Under the pieces are notes generated by a model. That model searched no databases, was not told where the DNA came from, and saw only the letters and a program-made list of their open reading frames with translations. 62,357 bases of DNA from an uncultured bacterium (GTDB taxonomy: Bacteria > Pseudomonadota > Alphaproteobacteria > Sphingomonadales > Sphingomonadaceae): the NCBI GenBank assembly GCA_903884945.1, contig CAISGR010000025.1, forward strand, positions 1 to 62,357, in the 5' to 3' direction. The translations under genes and the position numbers were made by a program. This document shows positions 45,364 through 55,735 of the stretch, piece by piece. Numbering within the stretch: position 1 is the stretch's first letter; each line of letters starts with the position of its first letter.

Positions 45364-45384
45364 TGAAACCTGGTTCAGGTTTCA
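45364..45384. promoter_or_regulatory. TetR-type operator
   Basis: TGAAACCTG (45364-45372), GTT, CAGGTTTCA (45376-45384). The nine-base arms are perfect complements. The site is AT-richer than its surroundings, lies 25 bases before the TetR start and about 80 before the receptor start, and is the expected target of the adjacent TetR protein. Confidence 0.8.
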
Positions 45385-45462
45385 GTATATCGCCTTCGAC
45401 TGGCGCACAACCCGGGATCATACCGGGCGCATTAGAGCGGCGCCGCAGGAGGGGAGATCTCG

Positions 45463-47832
45463 ATGACACGCCTTGATTCCATGCGCACGCTGCTCAACGC
45501 GGGCGCAGCGCTCGCCGCCCTGATGGCCGCCCCGGCGCTCGCGCAGACAGCACCAGCCCCCGATCAGACCCCGGCCGCCGCGCCTGCCGACGACGGCACG
45601 GCCGACGTCGTCGTCACCGCGCGGCGCCGCGAGGAGACCCTGCTGAAGGTGCCGATCGCGGTTACCGCATTCAGCGCCGACAAGCTGGAGAAGACCGGCG
45701 CGGTCGACCTGACCGACATCCAGAACGTCACCCCGAACACCACGCTGAAGGATGCGCGCGGTACCAACTCCACCCTCGCTGCCTTCATCCGCGGCGTCGG
45801 CCAGCAGGATCCGGTGCCGGGCTTCGAGGCCGGCATCGGCATCTATCTCGACGATGTCTATCTCAACCGCCCACAGGCGGCGGTGCTCGACATCTATGAC
45901 GTCGAGCGGATCGAGGTGCTGCGCGGCCCGCAGGGAACGCTGTACGGCCGCAACACCATCGGCGGCGCGATCAAATACGTCACCAAGAAGCTGCCCGATC
46001 ATTTCGAGGCGAATCTCAAGGCCACCTATGGCTCCTACAACCAGGCCGACGGCATCATCAGCGTTTCGACGCCGATCGGCAGCATGTTCAAGGTCGGCGT
46101 GTCCGGCGCACGCCTGACACGTGACGGCTTCGGCAAGAATACCAATCTCGGTATCGACAATTATAACAAGGATGTCTGGGCAGGGCGCGGGACAATCGAG
46201 TTCCAGTCGCCGGACAGCCGCCTGTTCGTGCGCCTCACCGGCGACTATACCGAGGACAAGTCAAATCCGCGCAACGGCTATCGCCTGATCCCGGGCCTCC
46301 AGTCCGGCACCCCGATCCAGTCGAACGTATTCGACACACGCGCGGGGCTCAACAATCCCAAGCAGAACATCCAGGCCGGTGGCCTGTCGCTGGTGGCGAC
46401 TGCGGAACTGAGCGATCACCTGACGCTGAAGAGCGTCAGCGCCTGGCGCAAGGACCGCTCGTTCACCCCGATCGATTTCGACGCGCTGCCCGCCGTCGAT
46501 GTCGACGTGCCGGCAGTCTATCGCAACGAGCAGACCAGCCAGGAATTCCAGCTGGCCTACAAGAGCGAGAAGCTCAACGGGCTGGTGGGCTTCTATTATC
46601 TCGGCGCCAAGGCCGCCACCGGCTTCGACGTGCTGCTCTCCACCACCTTCCCGACCTTCAATGCCTATACCGCAGGCGACGTAAGGACCGAGACCAGCTC
46701 GATCTTCGGCGATTTCACCTATGATTTCACGCCCCAGATCAGCCTGTCGCTCGGTGGCCGCTACACCTGGGACGAACGCAAGTCGCGCGTGTTCAAGGCA
46801 AGCTATACCGGTGGCGTGACGTCCGAATTCGGCGGCAACCCGACGCCCTTCGGCTCCCCCTCGACCGACTTCCGCGGCACGGCCAAGTTCAAGCGCTTCA
46901 CCCCGCGGGCATCGCTGAGCTTCAAGCCGAGCGACGAGCACATGCTCTATGCGTCCTATTCGGAAGGCTTCAAGGGCGGCGGCTTCGATCCGCGCGGCTC
47001 TGGCACCTCGGCGCCGAAGCTCGCCACTGAGCTGACGCCGACATACCAGGAAATCTACAACTACCTGCTGTTCAAGCCGGAGACGGTGAAGAGCTACGAG
47101 ATCGGCTGGAAGGGCTCGGCGCTCGATCGCCGGCTGACCTGGGCGCTCGACGGCTTCTATTCGGACTATAGCGACGTGCAGGTGCCCGGCTCCGTTGGTT
47201 GCCTTATCGGCGGCGTCCAGTCCTTCTGCGGCATCACCACCAATGCCGCCAAGGCGAAGATCAAGGGAATCGAGCTCGAGACCAATGCAGTGCTGGCGCG
47301 CGGCTTTGCCGGGCCGGGCTCGAACTTCTTCTTCGCCGGAACGCTTGGCTATATCAGCGCCAAGTACAAGACCTTCATCGGCCCGACGGGTACCGACGTC
47401 GCCAAATTCCGCGTGTTCCAGAACACCCCGGACTGGACGCTGTCCGGAACGCTGGGCGGCAACCTCCCGATCGGCGGCGGCTCGCTCAATGCCTCGACGG
47501 TCGTCTCATATCGCAGCCTGACCCATCAGTTCGAGACGGCAAGCCCGTTCCTCGATCAGCCGGGCTATGCCCTGTGGGACGCACATTTGACCTACAGCTT
47601 CGGCAACGGGCGCTACTCGATCGGGATCCATGGCAAGAACCTGACCGACAAGCACTACAAGACGGCCGGCTATCAATATATCCGCACTGACGCGGCGGGT
47701 TCGCCGATCGACTCAGCCAACCTGCCGGTTCCTAATGGACCTTATGTACCGACCCTCGGCAAAGAGGGCATCGCCACCGCTTTCTACGGCAATCCGCGCC
47801 AGGTGTTCGGGACGCTGACCGCCAAGTTCTGA
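45463..47832 (+). CDS. TonB-dependent outer-membrane receptor
   Basis: A 789-residue receptor. The signal peptide (about 1-28, ending APALAQT) is followed by a Pro/Ala stretch, the TonB-box-like DVVVTARRREETLLKVPIAV and a plug with FIRGVGQQDPVPGFEAGIGI, IYLDDVYLNRPQAAVLDIYD and VERIEVLRGPQGTLYGRNTI. A beta barrel ends with the aromatic C-terminal TAKF. The plug matches the sphingomonad group of receptors for organic substrates more than siderophore receptors. AGGAGGGGAG lies just before the ATG. It pairs with the downstream MFS gene and the divergent TetR gene as a probable import locus. Confidence 0.92.
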   Translation: MTRLDSMRTLLNAGAALAALMAAPALAQTAPAPDQTPAAAPADDGTADVVVTARRREETLLKVPIAVTAFSADKLEKTGAVDLTDIQNVTPNTTLKDARGTNSTLAAFIRGVGQQDPVPGFEAGIGIYLDDVYLNRPQAAVLDIYDVERIEVLRGPQGTLYGRNTIGGAIKYVTKKLPDHFEANLKATYGSYNQADGIISVSTPIGSMFKVGVSGARLTRDGFGKNTNLGIDNYNKDVWAGRGTIEFQSPDSRLFVRLTGDYTEDKSNPRNGYRLIPGLQSGTPIQSNVFDTRAGLNNPKQNIQAGGLSLVATAELSDHLTLKSVSAWRKDRSFTPIDFDALPAVDVDVPAVYRNEQTSQEFQLAYKSEKLNGLVGFYYLGAKAATGFDVLLSTTFPTFNAYTAGDVRTETSSIFGDFTYDFTPQISLSLGGRYTWDERKSRVFKASYTGGVTSEFGGNPTPFGSPSTDFRGTAKFKRFTPRASLSFKPSDEHMLYASYSEGFKGGGFDPRGSGTSAPKLATELTPTYQEIYNYLLFKPETVKSYEIGWKGSALDRRLTWALDGFYSDYSDVQVPGSVGCLIGGVQSFCGITTNAAKAKIKGIELETNAVLARGFAGPGSNFFFAGTLGYISAKYKTFIGPTGTDVAKFRVFQNTPDWTLSGTLGGNLPIGGGSLNASTVVSYRSLTHQFETASPFLDQPGYALWDAHLTYSFGNGRYSIGIHGKNLTDKHYKTAGYQYIRTDAAGSPIDSANLPVPNGPYVPTLGKEGIATAFYGNPRQVFGTLTAKF

Positions 47833-47855
47833 TCCGACGGCAAGACGAGCATTGG

Positions 47856-47886
47856 AACCGGGCGCTCCGAAAACGAGCGTCCGGTT
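47856..47886 (+). terminator. Hairpin between TonB receptor and MFS genes
   Basis: AACCGGGCGCTC (47856-47867) pairs with GAGCGTCCGGTT (47875-47886) with one G-T pair, around a seven-base loop. A short TTT follows. It may limit, rather than stop, transcription into the MFS gene. Confidence 0.6.
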
Positions 47887-47913
47887 TCGCCATTTCGGGT
47901 GCAGAGGCAATTG

Positions 47914-49158
47914 ATGACCAACACCGATTCCCGCGGATATCGCGCCCTTGCGCTGGCAATGCTGCTGCTGGTCTACACCTTCAACTTCGTCGACCGGCAG
48001 ATCTTCAGCATCCTGGTACCCGCGATCAAGGCCGAGCTGAGCCTGACCGATACCCAGCTCGGCGTGCTTGGCGGCCTTGCCTTTGCGCTGCTCTATTCGA
48101 CACTGGCGATTCCGCTGGCCTGGATCGCCGACCGGACCAGCCGGACCTGGGTGATCACGATCAGCCTGGGCGTGTGGAGCGGCTTCACCGCGCTGTGCGG
48201 CTGGGCCGGGAATTTCGCGCAGCTGTTCGGCGCACGGCTCGGGGTCGGCGTGGGCGAGGCGGGCGGGGTCGCGCCCTCCTATGCGGTGATCGCCGACACC
48301 TTCCCGCCGCGGAGCCGGGCGCGGGCGCTGGCCGTCTATTCGCTGGGTATTCCCCTCGGATCGGCGGCAGGCGTGCTGCTCGGCGGTTATATCGCGACAA
48401 CCGTCAACTGGCGCGCGGCCTTCCTCGCCGTCGGCCTGGCCGGGATCGCCCTTGCGCCACTGTTCCGGCTATTGGTGCGCGAGCCGGCGCGCGACCGCGC
48501 CATCGCGACGACCGAACCGGTCAGGCGTGTGTTCGCGATCCTCGCCCGCAAGCCGAGCTTCTGGCTGCTCGCCTTCGGGGCCTCGGCAAGCTCGATGCTC
48601 GGCTATGGCCTCGCCTTCTGGCTGCCCTCGCTCCTGAAGCGCAGCTTCCATCTCGAGCTGCAGGACATCTCCTATTTCTACGGCGCGATCCTGCTGCTCG
48701 GCGGAGTGCCCGGCGTGCTGCTCGGCGGGGCGATCGGCGACCGCTTCGGGACAAGGGATCGCGCTGCCTATGCGCGCGCGCCGGCGATCGCCTTCGTGAT
48801 CGCGGTGCCGCTGTTCGCGGCGGGCATCCTGTCCTCCTCGGCGACTGCAGCGTTCCTGTTCTTCCTGGTGCCGCAGGCGCTCGCTTATGTATGGCTTGCG
48901 CCGGTGATCACCGCAGTCCAGCATCTCGTGCCGCCCCACATGCGCGCGACCGCGTCGGCGAGCTTCCTGTTCATCAACAACCTGATCGGGCTCGGTGCAG
49001 GGAGTTTCCTCCTTGGAGCATTGTCGGACGGGCTGACCAGGCGCCTGGGCGAAGAAGCGCTGCGCTATTCGATGCTGACCGGGCTGGTCTTGTATCTGCT
49101 CGCCGCGCTGCTGATGTGGCTGGCGGCGAAGCCGCTGCGCAAGGATTGGGTGGAATAG
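47914..49158 (+). CDS. MFS transporter, spinster-like
   Basis: A 414-residue transporter with 12 membrane helices. The N-terminal YTFNFVDRQIFSILVPAIKA segment and LSLTDTQLGVLGGLAFALLY are typical of the spinster-type subgroup often paired with TonB receptors in sphingomonads; the loop AWIADRTSRTW is the MFS motif between helices 2 and 3. Start ATG 47914 has AGAGG six bases upstream; a GTG at 47899 would add five residues. The substrate is unknown; inner-membrane uptake of whatever the receptor imports is the simplest reading. Confidence 0.88.
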   Translation: MTNTDSRGYRALALAMLLLVYTFNFVDRQIFSILVPAIKAELSLTDTQLGVLGGLAFALLYSTLAIPLAWIADRTSRTWVITISLGVWSGFTALCGWAGNFAQLFGARLGVGVGEAGGVAPSYAVIADTFPPRSRARALAVYSLGIPLGSAAGVLLGGYIATTVNWRAAFLAVGLAGIALAPLFRLLVREPARDRAIATTEPVRRVFAILARKPSFWLLAFGASASSMLGYGLAFWLPSLLKRSFHLELQDISYFYGAILLLGGVPGVLLGGAIGDRFGTRDRAAYARAPAIAFVIAVPLFAAGILSSSATAAFLFFLVPQALAYVWLAPVITAVQHLVPPHMRATASASFLFINNLIGLGAGSFLLGALSDGLTRRLGEEALRYSMLTGLVLYLLAALLMWLAAKPLRKDWVE

Positions 49159-49194
49159 GCTACGCCCCTTCCCCTCCGGGCAAGGGCCTTTGGA

Positions 49195-50766
49195 TCACCG
49201 TTCGCGCGTCGCCGCGAACTTCACCTTGGGATAGCGATCGGCGACATAGCCGACGTCCCAGGTCGTCTTCGCCATATAGACGGGATTGCCATCGCGATCC
49301 TTCGCCATGGACGAACGGTTGAGGTCCATGAAGGCCTTGAGATCGGCCGGATTCTCCGCGGATACCCAGCGTGCCGTGTCGAACGGCGCCATCTCCAGCC
49401 CGGCATCGACCTTATACTCGGCATCGAGCCGCGACAGCAGCACTTCGAGCTGAAGCTGGCCGACGACGCCGATGATCCAGTTCGAGCCGATCTCCGGATA
49501 GAAGACCTGGGTCACGCCTTCCTCGGCCATGTCGTCCAGCGCCTTGCGCAGCTGCTTTGTCTTGGTCGGATCCTTGAGGGCCACGCGGCGCAGGATTTCC
49601 GGGGCGAAGTTCGGCAGGCCGGTAAAGCGAATCACCGCCTTTTCGCTCAGCGTATCGCCGACGCGCAGCGTTCCGTGATTGGGGATGCCGATGATGTCCC
49701 CCGGAAAGGCCTCGTCCGCGAGTTCGCGATTCTGCGCGAAGAACAGGATCGGCGAATGAATTGCGATCGGCTTGCCATGCCCCGTCGGGGTCAGCTTCAT
49801 GCCGCGCTTGAAGGTGCCCGAGCAGAGCCGCATGAAGGCAATGCGATCGCGGTGCTGCGGATCCATGTTCGCCTGCACCTTGAACACGAAACCGGTAACC
49901 TCCGCATTGTCCGGCGCGATCGGGGCAGGTTCGGCGGGCTGCGGGCGCGGGCCGGGAGCGTGCTGGCCGAGCGCTGCGATCAGCTCCGCCACGCCGAAAT
50001 CCTTCAGCGCTGAGCCGAAATAGACCGGCGTGAGATCGCCGTGTCGGTAAGCGGCGGGATCGAAACTCGAATAGCCGCCCTGCGCCAGCTCGGCCTCGTC
50101 GCGCAGCTTCGCCAGGCCGTCCTCGGACAGCACCTTGGCCAGCGCGGGATCCTCCAGGCCGGAGAAGCTCAGCGCCTTGCCCATGAACTCGCGCGACGGC
50201 CCCTCAGGCTGGCTGAGCGTGTTGGCATAGAGATCGTAGACGCCCTCGAAATCGCTGCCCATGCCGACCGGCCAGCTCATCGGGCAGACGTCGAGCTGGA
50301 GGATGTCAGCGACCTCGTCGAGCAGTTCGAAGGGATCGCGACCCTCGCGATCGACCTTGTTGACGAAGGTGATGATCGGCACCGAGCGCAGCCGGCAGAC
50401 CTCGAACAATTTACGCGTCTGCGCCTCGATGCCGCGCGCCGCGTCGATCACCATCACGGCGGAATCGACTGCGGTGAGCGTGCGATAGGTGTCTTCGGAG
50501 AAATCCTCATGGCCCGGCGTGTCGAGCAGGTTGAAGGTCAACCCGTCCTTCTCGAAGGTCATCACCGAGGAAGTGACCGAGATGCCGCGCTGCTGCTCGA
50601 TCTTCATCCAGTCGGAACGGGCACGCCGGTTCTGGCCACGCGCCTTGACCTCGCCGGCGAGATGGATCGCGCCGCCGAAATAGAGCAGCTTCTCGGTCAA
50701 CGTCGTCTTGCCGGCGTCGGGATGCGAGATGATCGCGAAGGTGCGGCGGTCGGAAATTCCAGTCAT
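49195..50766 (-). CDS. prfC: Peptide chain release factor 3
   Basis: A 523-residue translational GTPase that removes RF1 and RF2 from the ribosome after termination. G1 is SHPDAGKTTLTEK, the switch I region is EQQRGISVTSSVM, G3 is LLDTPGHEDFSEDTYRTL and G4 is TFVNKVDREGRDP. Domain II contains FKVQANMDPQHRDRIAFMRL, and the C-terminal domain VFYPEIGSNWIIGVVGQLQL. It is full length. It follows the epimerase gene by 17 bases on the same strand. Confidence 0.97.
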   Translation of the reverse strand: MTGISDRRTFAIISHPDAGKTTLTEKLLYFGGAIHLAGEVKARGQNRRARSDWMKIEQQRGISVTSSVMTFEKDGLTFNLLDTPGHEDFSEDTYRTLTAVDSAVMVIDAARGIEAQTRKLFEVCRLRSVPIITFVNKVDREGRDPFELLDEVADILQLDVCPMSWPVGMGSDFEGVYDLYANTLSQPEGPSREFMGKALSFSGLEDPALAKVLSEDGLAKLRDEAELAQGGYSSFDPAAYRHGDLTPVYFGSALKDFGVAELIAALGQHAPGPRPQPAEPAPIAPDNAEVTGFVFKVQANMDPQHRDRIAFMRLCSGTFKRGMKLTPTGHGKPIAIHSPILFFAQNRELADEAFPGDIIGIPNHGTLRVGDTLSEKAVIRFTGLPNFAPEILRRVALKDPTKTKQLRKALDDMAEEGVTQVFYPEIGSNWIIGVVGQLQLEVLLSRLDAEYKVDAGLEMAPFDTARWVSAENPADLKAFMDLNRSSMAKDRDGNPVYMAKTTWDVGYVADRYPKVKFAATRER

Positions 50767-50783
50767 CGGGGCGCCCTAGCGGT

Positions 50784-51659
50784 TCAGGGGCGCAACGTCA
50801 CGTCCAGCGAGCAGGTCCAGTCGCCATACGGCGCGATCTCGAACACCCCCGGCTTGTCGCTGAACGCGCCGGCGAAACCTTGCGGGTCGGCGATGCCGTG
50901 CCATGGCTCGATGCAGACATAATGCGCGCCGGGCTTGGTCCAGATGCCGAGCTTCGAGGTGCCGGGAAAGGCAATGTCCAGCTGTGGACCGGTCGGCGCG
51001 CCATAGGTGACACGGCCGGAGCGGACCTGATCCCAGATCAGCGCGTCGTTGAGGAAGAGGTCGTCGCGGAGATGCAGCGTGCGGCCATCAAGTGGAGACG
51101 GGCGCGGCGCCGCGCCGATCAGCCCGCCCGGCACGATCGCGCGCAGCGACTCCGGCTCGTCGGCTGCGAACAGGATGCGATGGTCTTCGCGCGCTTTTCC
51201 GTACGGCAGCGGCCAGGCGAAGGCCGGGTGCCAGCCAAAGCTGGCGGGCATCGCAACCTCGCCGCGATTCTCTATCCGCGCCTCGATTTCGAGCGTCGCA
51301 CCCCGGATCCGGAAGGCAAGGTCGAGCGCGAAGGCGAAGGGGTAGACAGCGCGCGTTTCCGCGTCGTCGGTCAGGCGGAAGACGGCGCGGTTCGGGTCGC
51401 GGGCGATCACCTCGAACGGCATGCGCCGGGCGAAGCCGTGCTGCTTCATCGGATGGTCGGTTCCGCCGATGCGGAGGACGTCGCCGTTCAGGCGGCCGAC
51501 GATCGGGAACAGGATCGGGGCATGCCCTGTCCAATAAGCGGGGTCCGCGTCGGTCATCAACTCGCGGCCCCCGGCATCGCGGAGATGCGTGAGTTCAGCA
51601 CCGAACGGGTTGATCGCGGCCGACAGTCCGGTCGACGAGATTTCGATCAGATCGGGCAT
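50784..51659 (-). CDS. Aldose 1-epimerase family protein (YeaD-like)
   Basis: A 291-residue galactose-mutarotase-fold protein. Family features are LSAAINPFGAELTHLRDAGG, PMKQHGFARRMPFEVI (catalytic His), NRGEVAMPASFGWHPAFAWP (second His) and YVCIEPWHGIADPQGF with the Glu expected to be the base. It belongs to the epimerases acting on glucose-6-phosphate or free hexoses. Start ATG 51659 begins MPDLIEISSTGLSAAI; a longer frame to 51767 would enter the palindromic repeat. It lies between pheT and prfC on the same strand. Confidence 0.87.
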   Translation of the reverse strand: MPDLIEISSTGLSAAINPFGAELTHLRDAGGRELMTDADPAYWTGHAPILFPIVGRLNGDVLRIGGTDHPMKQHGFARRMPFEVIARDPNRAVFRLTDDAETRAVYPFAFALDLAFRIRGATLEIEARIENRGEVAMPASFGWHPAFAWPLPYGKAREDHRILFAADEPESLRAIVPGGLIGAAPRPSPLDGRTLHLRDDLFLNDALIWDQVRSGRVTYGAPTGPQLDIAFPGTSKLGIWTKPGAHYVCIEPWHGIADPQGFAGAFSDKPGVFEIAPYGDWTCSLDVTLRP

Positions 51660-51702
51660 GTGCACTTCTCGATTCGTTTGCAGCGTTTGCGATCCGCCCC
51701 GA

Positions 51703-51738
51703 TCGTCATCCCGGACCGATCCCGGAGTGACGATGACG
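51703..51738. repeat. REP-like intergenic palindromic element
   Basis: CGTCAT (51704-51709) pairs with ATGACG (51733-51738), and TCGTCA (51703-51708) alternatively with TGACGA (51728-51733). A heptamer TCCCGGA is directly repeated at 51709-51715 and 51720-51726. The sequence resembles the CGTCATCCCGGA... intergenic palindromes I recall from many sphingomonad genomes. It lies between the pheT stop and the epimerase start, where it may also work as a transcript-end structure. Confidence 0.5.
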
Positions 51739-51744
51739 GGCTGG

Positions 51745-54108
51745 CTAGCCGCGCAGGCTCGCGCCAAGCTTGCTCGCCGCCGCCACGATCCTGTCCGCCA
51801 CCGCCTTCAGTTCCTCGTCGGTGAAGCTCTTCTCGCCGGGCTGGAGCGTGACTTCGAGGGCCAGACTCTTCTTGCCTTCCTCGACGCCGCCGCCCGTGAA
51901 GACGTCGAACAGCCGCACGCTGGCGATCGCCGCCTTGTCCGCACCCTTCACCGCGCGGAGCAGAGCATCCGCGCCAAGTTCGGCGGGGACGAGGAAAGCG
52001 AAGTCGCGACGGACCGCCTGGAGCGCGGGCGGCGCATAGGCCGGGCGCATGAAGCCAGTCGAGCGCTTGCCCGGCACCGCATCGAGATAGAGCTCGACCG
52101 CCGCGACCGGGCCATCGAGATCATAGGCCCGCGTGGTCAACGGGTGGACCATGCCGAACGCAGCGAGCACCGTCTTCGGGCCAAGGCGAAGCGTGCCGGA
52201 TTGGCCGGGATGCCAGGCGTCGCCGGCCTCCCCCATCACCTGGAGGTTTTCGACCGGGGCGCCGGCCGCGGCGAGCAAGGCGAGCGCCTCCGCCTTGGCG
52301 TCGAACGCATCGAACGGCGCTGCCTTGCCCTGCCGCCAGCCGCGCGGCCGGCCTTCCCCGGCGAGAACCACGCCGAGCGTCGGCCGCTCGGCATCGGCCA
52401 GATAGCGGCGGCCGATCTCGAACAGCCGCACGCTCTGCGCACCGCGCTTGAGGTTGCGCGCGGCGGCGGCGAGCAGGCCGAGCAGCAGCGCGGGACGCAT
52501 GACCTTCAACTCCTCGCTGATCGGGTTCGCCAGGCTCCACACGCCACCGCCAAAGGGCGCGGCTTCAGCCTCGGAGAGGAAACTCCACGTCACCGCCTCG
52601 TTGAGGCCGCGCGCGGCGGCGCCACGACGCACGCGACGTTCGAGCTTCTGCTCGGTCGTCGCGGTTGGTCTGGCGACGCCGGGCAGCCGATCGAGCGGGA
52701 CGGTCGGCACCTTGTCGATGCCTTCGATGCGGATGACTTCCTCGACCAGGTCGGCCGATCCATCCACGTCGCGCCGCCAGCTCGGCACCGTCACATTCCA
52801 GCCGGCGTCGATCGCGAAGCCGAGGCTTTCGAGAATCGCCTTCTGCCGGTCCGGCGCGACGACGAGGCCGCCGAGCCGTTCCGCACGGGCCGGATCATAG
52901 GCTATGGTACGAGGCGCGGCCGGCGGGTTGCCGGCGCGGGTGATGCCGGTCGCCACGCCGCCGCAAATGTCGATCACCAGCCGCGTCGCGATGGCGAGGC
53001 CTTCCTCGAGAAAGCCCGGATCGACCCCGCGCTCGAACCGGGCGCGCGCGTCGCTGGTCAGCCCCAGCCTCTGGCCGGTGCGGGCGATATGGTCGGGATC
53101 GAAATAGGCGCATTCGATCAGCACATCGGTCGTGCCGGCGGACACACCCGAATCCTCGCCGCCCATGATGCCCCCAATGTCATGGACATGGGCATCGTCG
53201 GCGATGACCGTCATCGATTCGTCTAGCGCATAGGTCTTGCCGTTGAGCGCGAGCACTGCCTCGCCCGCCTTCGCCCGGCGCGCGACCAGGCCGCCCGAGA
53301 GCTTGGCGCGATCATAGACATGCAGCGGACGACCGAGATCGATCATCACATAATTGGTGATGTCGACCAGCGCGGAAATCGGCTTCTGACCGATCGCGGT
53401 GAGCCGGCGGCGCATCCATTCAGGACCTTCGCCATTGGCGACGCCCGAAACCGACTGGCCGAAAAAGGCGGGGCAGCCCGCGGGATCCTCGATGCGGACA
53501 TCCGGCCCGGCTCCCGCCCCCGCTATTGGATCGACCGACAGCGGCTTGAGTGTTCCCAGCCCCGCCGCAGCGAGATCGCGCGCAATACCCCGCACGCCCA
53601 TGCAATCCTGGCGGTTGGGCGTGATCGCCACGTCGATCACCGGATCGTTCAACCCGGCATAGTCGGGATAGGCAGCCCCGATCGGCGCATCCGTGGGAAG
53701 CTCGATGATGCCGTCATGGTCCTCGCCCAGCTCAAGCTCGCGGGTGGAGCACATCATGCCATTCGATTCGACGCCGCGGATCGCGGCAACCTTCAGCACC
53801 ATGCCGTTGGACGGCACGACGGCGCCTGGCAGGCCGAACACGCCGACCAGCCCGGCGCGCGCATTGGGCGCACCGCACACGACCTGCAGGGGCCCGTCCC
53901 CGGCATCGACCGTCAGCACCTGCAGCTTGTCCGCCTGGGGATGCGGAGCAGCCGTCAGCACCTTCGCCACCCGGAAGGCAGCGAGCTTCTCGCCCGGATT
54001 CTCCACGCCCTCGACCTCGAGCCCGACGCGGGTCAGCGCCTCGACGATCGCGTCGAGATCGGCTGCGGTTTCCAGATGCTCCTTGAGCCAGCTCAGGGTG
54101 AACTTCAT
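51745..54108 (-). CDS. pheT: Phenylalanyl-tRNA synthetase beta subunit
   Basis: A 787-residue subunit of the alpha2-beta2 synthetase. N-terminal [20 protein letters not shown], the tRNA-binding EMAP-like fold (residues 39-150, [20 protein letters not shown]), the B3/B4 editing domain (about 210-380) with [19 protein letters not shown], the B5 domain, and the C-terminal FDX-ACB anticodon-binding domain (last 90 residues, [17 protein letters not shown]). Start ATG 54108 overlaps the pheS stop (ATGA), so the subunits are translationally coupled. Confidence 0.97.
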   Translation of the reverse strand: MKFTLSWLKEHLETAADLDAIVEALTRVGLEVEGVENPGEKLAAFRVAKVLTAAPHPQADKLQVLTVDAGDGPLQVVCGAPNARAGLVGVFGLPGAVVPSNGMVLKVAAIRGVESNGMMCSTRELELGEDHDGIIELPTDAPIGAAYPDYAGLNDPVIDVAITPNRQDCMGVRGIARDLAAAGLGTLKPLSVDPIAGAGAGPDVRIEDPAGCPAFFGQSVSGVANGEGPEWMRRRLTAIGQKPISALVDITNYVMIDLGRPLHVYDRAKLSGGLVARRAKAGEAVLALNGKTYALDESMTVIADDAHVHDIGGIMGGEDSGVSAGTTDVLIECAYFDPDHIARTGQRLGLTSDARARFERGVDPGFLEEGLAIATRLVIDICGGVATGITRAGNPPAAPRTIAYDPARAERLGGLVVAPDRQKAILESLGFAIDAGWNVTVPSWRRDVDGSADLVEEVIRIEGIDKVPTVPLDRLPGVARPTATTEQKLERRVRRGAAARGLNEAVTWSFLSEAEAAPFGGGVWSLANPISEELKVMRPALLLGLLAAAARNLKRGAQSVRLFEIGRRYLADAERPTLGVVLAGEGRPRGWRQGKAAPFDAFDAKAEALALLAAAGAPVENLQVMGEAGDAWHPGQSGTLRLGPKTVLAAFGMVHPLTTRAYDLDGPVAAVELYLDAVPGKRSTGFMRPAYAPPALQAVRRDFAFLVPAELGADALLRAVKGADKAAIASVRLFDVFTGGGVEEGKKSLALEVTLQPGEKSFTDEELKAVADRIVAAASKLGASLRG

Positions 54109-55196
54109 GCCCCGACTCCCCCGGACAAAGTGGGCACGTCGAGTGCCGCGAATCCATAATGCTTCAGCCAGCGGATATCGCCGTCGAAGAACGCACGCAG
54201 ATCGTCCATGCCATATTTGAGCATGGCCAGCCGATCGATGCCGCAGCCAAAGGCAAAGCCCTGCCACTCGTCGGGATCGAGGCCGCAGGCGGCGATCACC
54301 TTCGGATGGACCATGCCGGAGCCCAGCACTTCCATCCAGCCGTCACTGCCGCCGATCACGCGCTTGCCGTTGACCAGGGTGTAGCCGACATCCACCTCCG
54401 CCGAGGGCTCGGTGAAGGGAAAATAGCTCGGGCGCAGCCGCATCACGAGGTCGTCGCGCTCGAAAAACGCCTTGAGGAAGGTCTCGAGCGTCCATTTGAG
54501 ATGGCCGAGCGTGATGCCCTTGTCGATCACCAGCCCCTCGACCTGATGGAACATCGGGGTGTGGGTCGCGTCGCTGTCCGAGCGATAGGTGCGGCCCGGC
54601 GCGATAATGCGGATCGGCGGCTTCTGATGGAGCATCGTGCGGATCTGAACGGGCGAGGTGTGGGTCCGGAGCAGCATCTTGCGCTCGCCCTCGGTACCTT
54701 CCGGGAAATAAAAGGTATCGTGCATCGCCCGCGCCGGATGGCTCTCCGGAATGTTGAGCGCGGTGAAATTATGCCAGTCGTCCTCGATCTCGGGGCCTGT
54801 CGCCACCGCGAAGCCGAGATCGGCGAATATCTCCGCCAGCTCGTCCATCACCTGGCTGACCGGGTGCACGCTACCCCCGGTTCCGGCCAAGCCGACACCA
54901 TCGGCCGGGAGCGTCATGTCGAGCGTCTCGCGTGCGAGGCGCGCATCGAGCTCGGCGCGGTCGAGTGCGGCCTTCCGTGCGGCGATTGCCGAGGTCACCG
55001 ACTCGCGCAGCGCGTGGATGCGCGGGCCCTGCACCTGACGCTCCTCGGCCGACATGCCGCCCAGCATCTTGAGCAGGCCGGTAACGCTCCCCTGCTTGCC
55101 CAAAGCGCCGACGCGCACCGTATCGAGCGCGTCGAGCCCGCCCGAGGCCGCTATGGCGGCGAGCAAATGTTCACGCATCTGGTCGAGATCGTTCAT
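54105..55196 (-). CDS. pheS: Phenylalanyl-tRNA synthetase alpha subunit
   Basis: A 363-residue class II synthetase catalytic subunit. The N-terminal coiled-coil (about 1-90) binds tRNA-Phe. Class II motif 2 is [20 protein letters not shown] and [17 protein letters not shown], and motif 3 is [20 protein letters not shown] with the [12 protein letters not shown] that follows. The start overlaps the GNAT gene stop by four bases (55193-55196), and its stop overlaps pheT. Confidence 0.97.
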   Translation of the reverse strand: MNDLDQMREHLLAAIAASGGLDALDTVRVGALGKQGSVTGLLKMLGGMSAEERQVQGPRIHALRESVTSAIAARKAALDRAELDARLARETLDMTLPADGVGLAGTGGSVHPVSQVMDELAEIFADLGFAVATGPEIEDDWHNFTALNIPESHPARAMHDTFYFPEGTEGERKMLLRTHTSPVQIRTMLHQKPPIRIIAPGRTYRSDSDATHTPMFHQVEGLVIDKGITLGHLKWTLETFLKAFFERDDLVMRLRPSYFPFTEPSAEVDVGYTLVNGKRVIGGSDGWMEVLGSGMVHPKVIAACGLDPDEWQGFAFGCGIDRLAMLKYGMDDLRAFFDGDIRWLKHYGFAALDVPTLSGGVGA

Positions 55197-55687
55197 GCGG
55201 CCCTCTTGTTTTCGGTAAGGTCGATCGCCCAGATGATGAGCGCGCCGTCCTCCGGATCGTCGCGCGTCCCCGTCCGGGCAAAGCCGTTTTTTTCGAGCAC
55301 GCGCTGCGAGCCCGGATTGTCCACGCTGGTCCCGGCGGTCAAGCCGGCATGTCCGTCGGCCCGCAGGACGGGCAGCAGCAACGCCATCGCCTGCGTCATC
55401 ACGCCGCGCCCTTCATGGGCGGGCGCGACGCCGTAGCCGACCTCGTACCGGCCATCGGCGCCGCACATGGTGAGGCTGGTCATGCCCACCACCTCCTCGC
55501 CATCGGCGATCAGCCAGGCGACCGGCTTGTCGGTGGTCGCGGAGATTCCTGCTGCCACATCCCGCAACATCGTGGTCACTGCCACGGAGCCGATCCCGCC
55601 GTCGCACAGCACCAGGCCGTCGGCGCGGGTCTCCGTGCCCAGCAGCCAGGCGAAATCGCGATCGGTCATGGGGTGCAGGCTGATCAT
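55193..55687 (-). CDS. GNAT family N-acetyltransferase
   Basis: A 164-residue GNAT acetyltransferase (RimJ/RimL-like). Acetyl-CoA binding is in [20 protein letters not shown] (R/QxxGxG/A type loop), with a C-terminal [23 protein letters not shown] 55687 ([17 protein letters not shown]) fits the family; a 17-codon longer reading would pass through the rplT terminator stem. It is inserted between rplT and pheS and overlaps pheS by four bases, so it is coupled to the synthetase genes. A ribosomal-protein or tRNA-related substrate is conceivable but unsupported. Confidence 0.85.
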   Translation of the reverse strand: MISLHPMTDRDFAWLLGTETRADGLVLCDGGIGSVAVTTMLRDVAAGISATTDKPVAWLIADGEEVVGMTSLTMCGADGRYEVGYGVAPAHEGRGVMTQAMALLLPVLRADGHAGLTAGTSVDNPGSQRVLEKNGFARTGTRDDPEDGALIIWAIDLTENKRAA

Positions 55688-55703
55688 GCGGTCGAGTCCA
55701 ACG

Positions 55704-55735
55704 AAAAGGGCGCGGGTGGCAATCCACCCGCGCCC
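55704..55735 (-). terminator. Intrinsic terminator of rpmI-rplT
   Basis: On the minus strand GGGCGCGGGTGG (55735-55724) pairs perfectly with CCACCCGCGCCC (55719-55708), with a four-base loop, and TTTT follows (55707-55704). A strong terminator 25 bases after the rplT stop, ahead of the GNAT-pheS-pheT genes. Confidence 0.9.
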
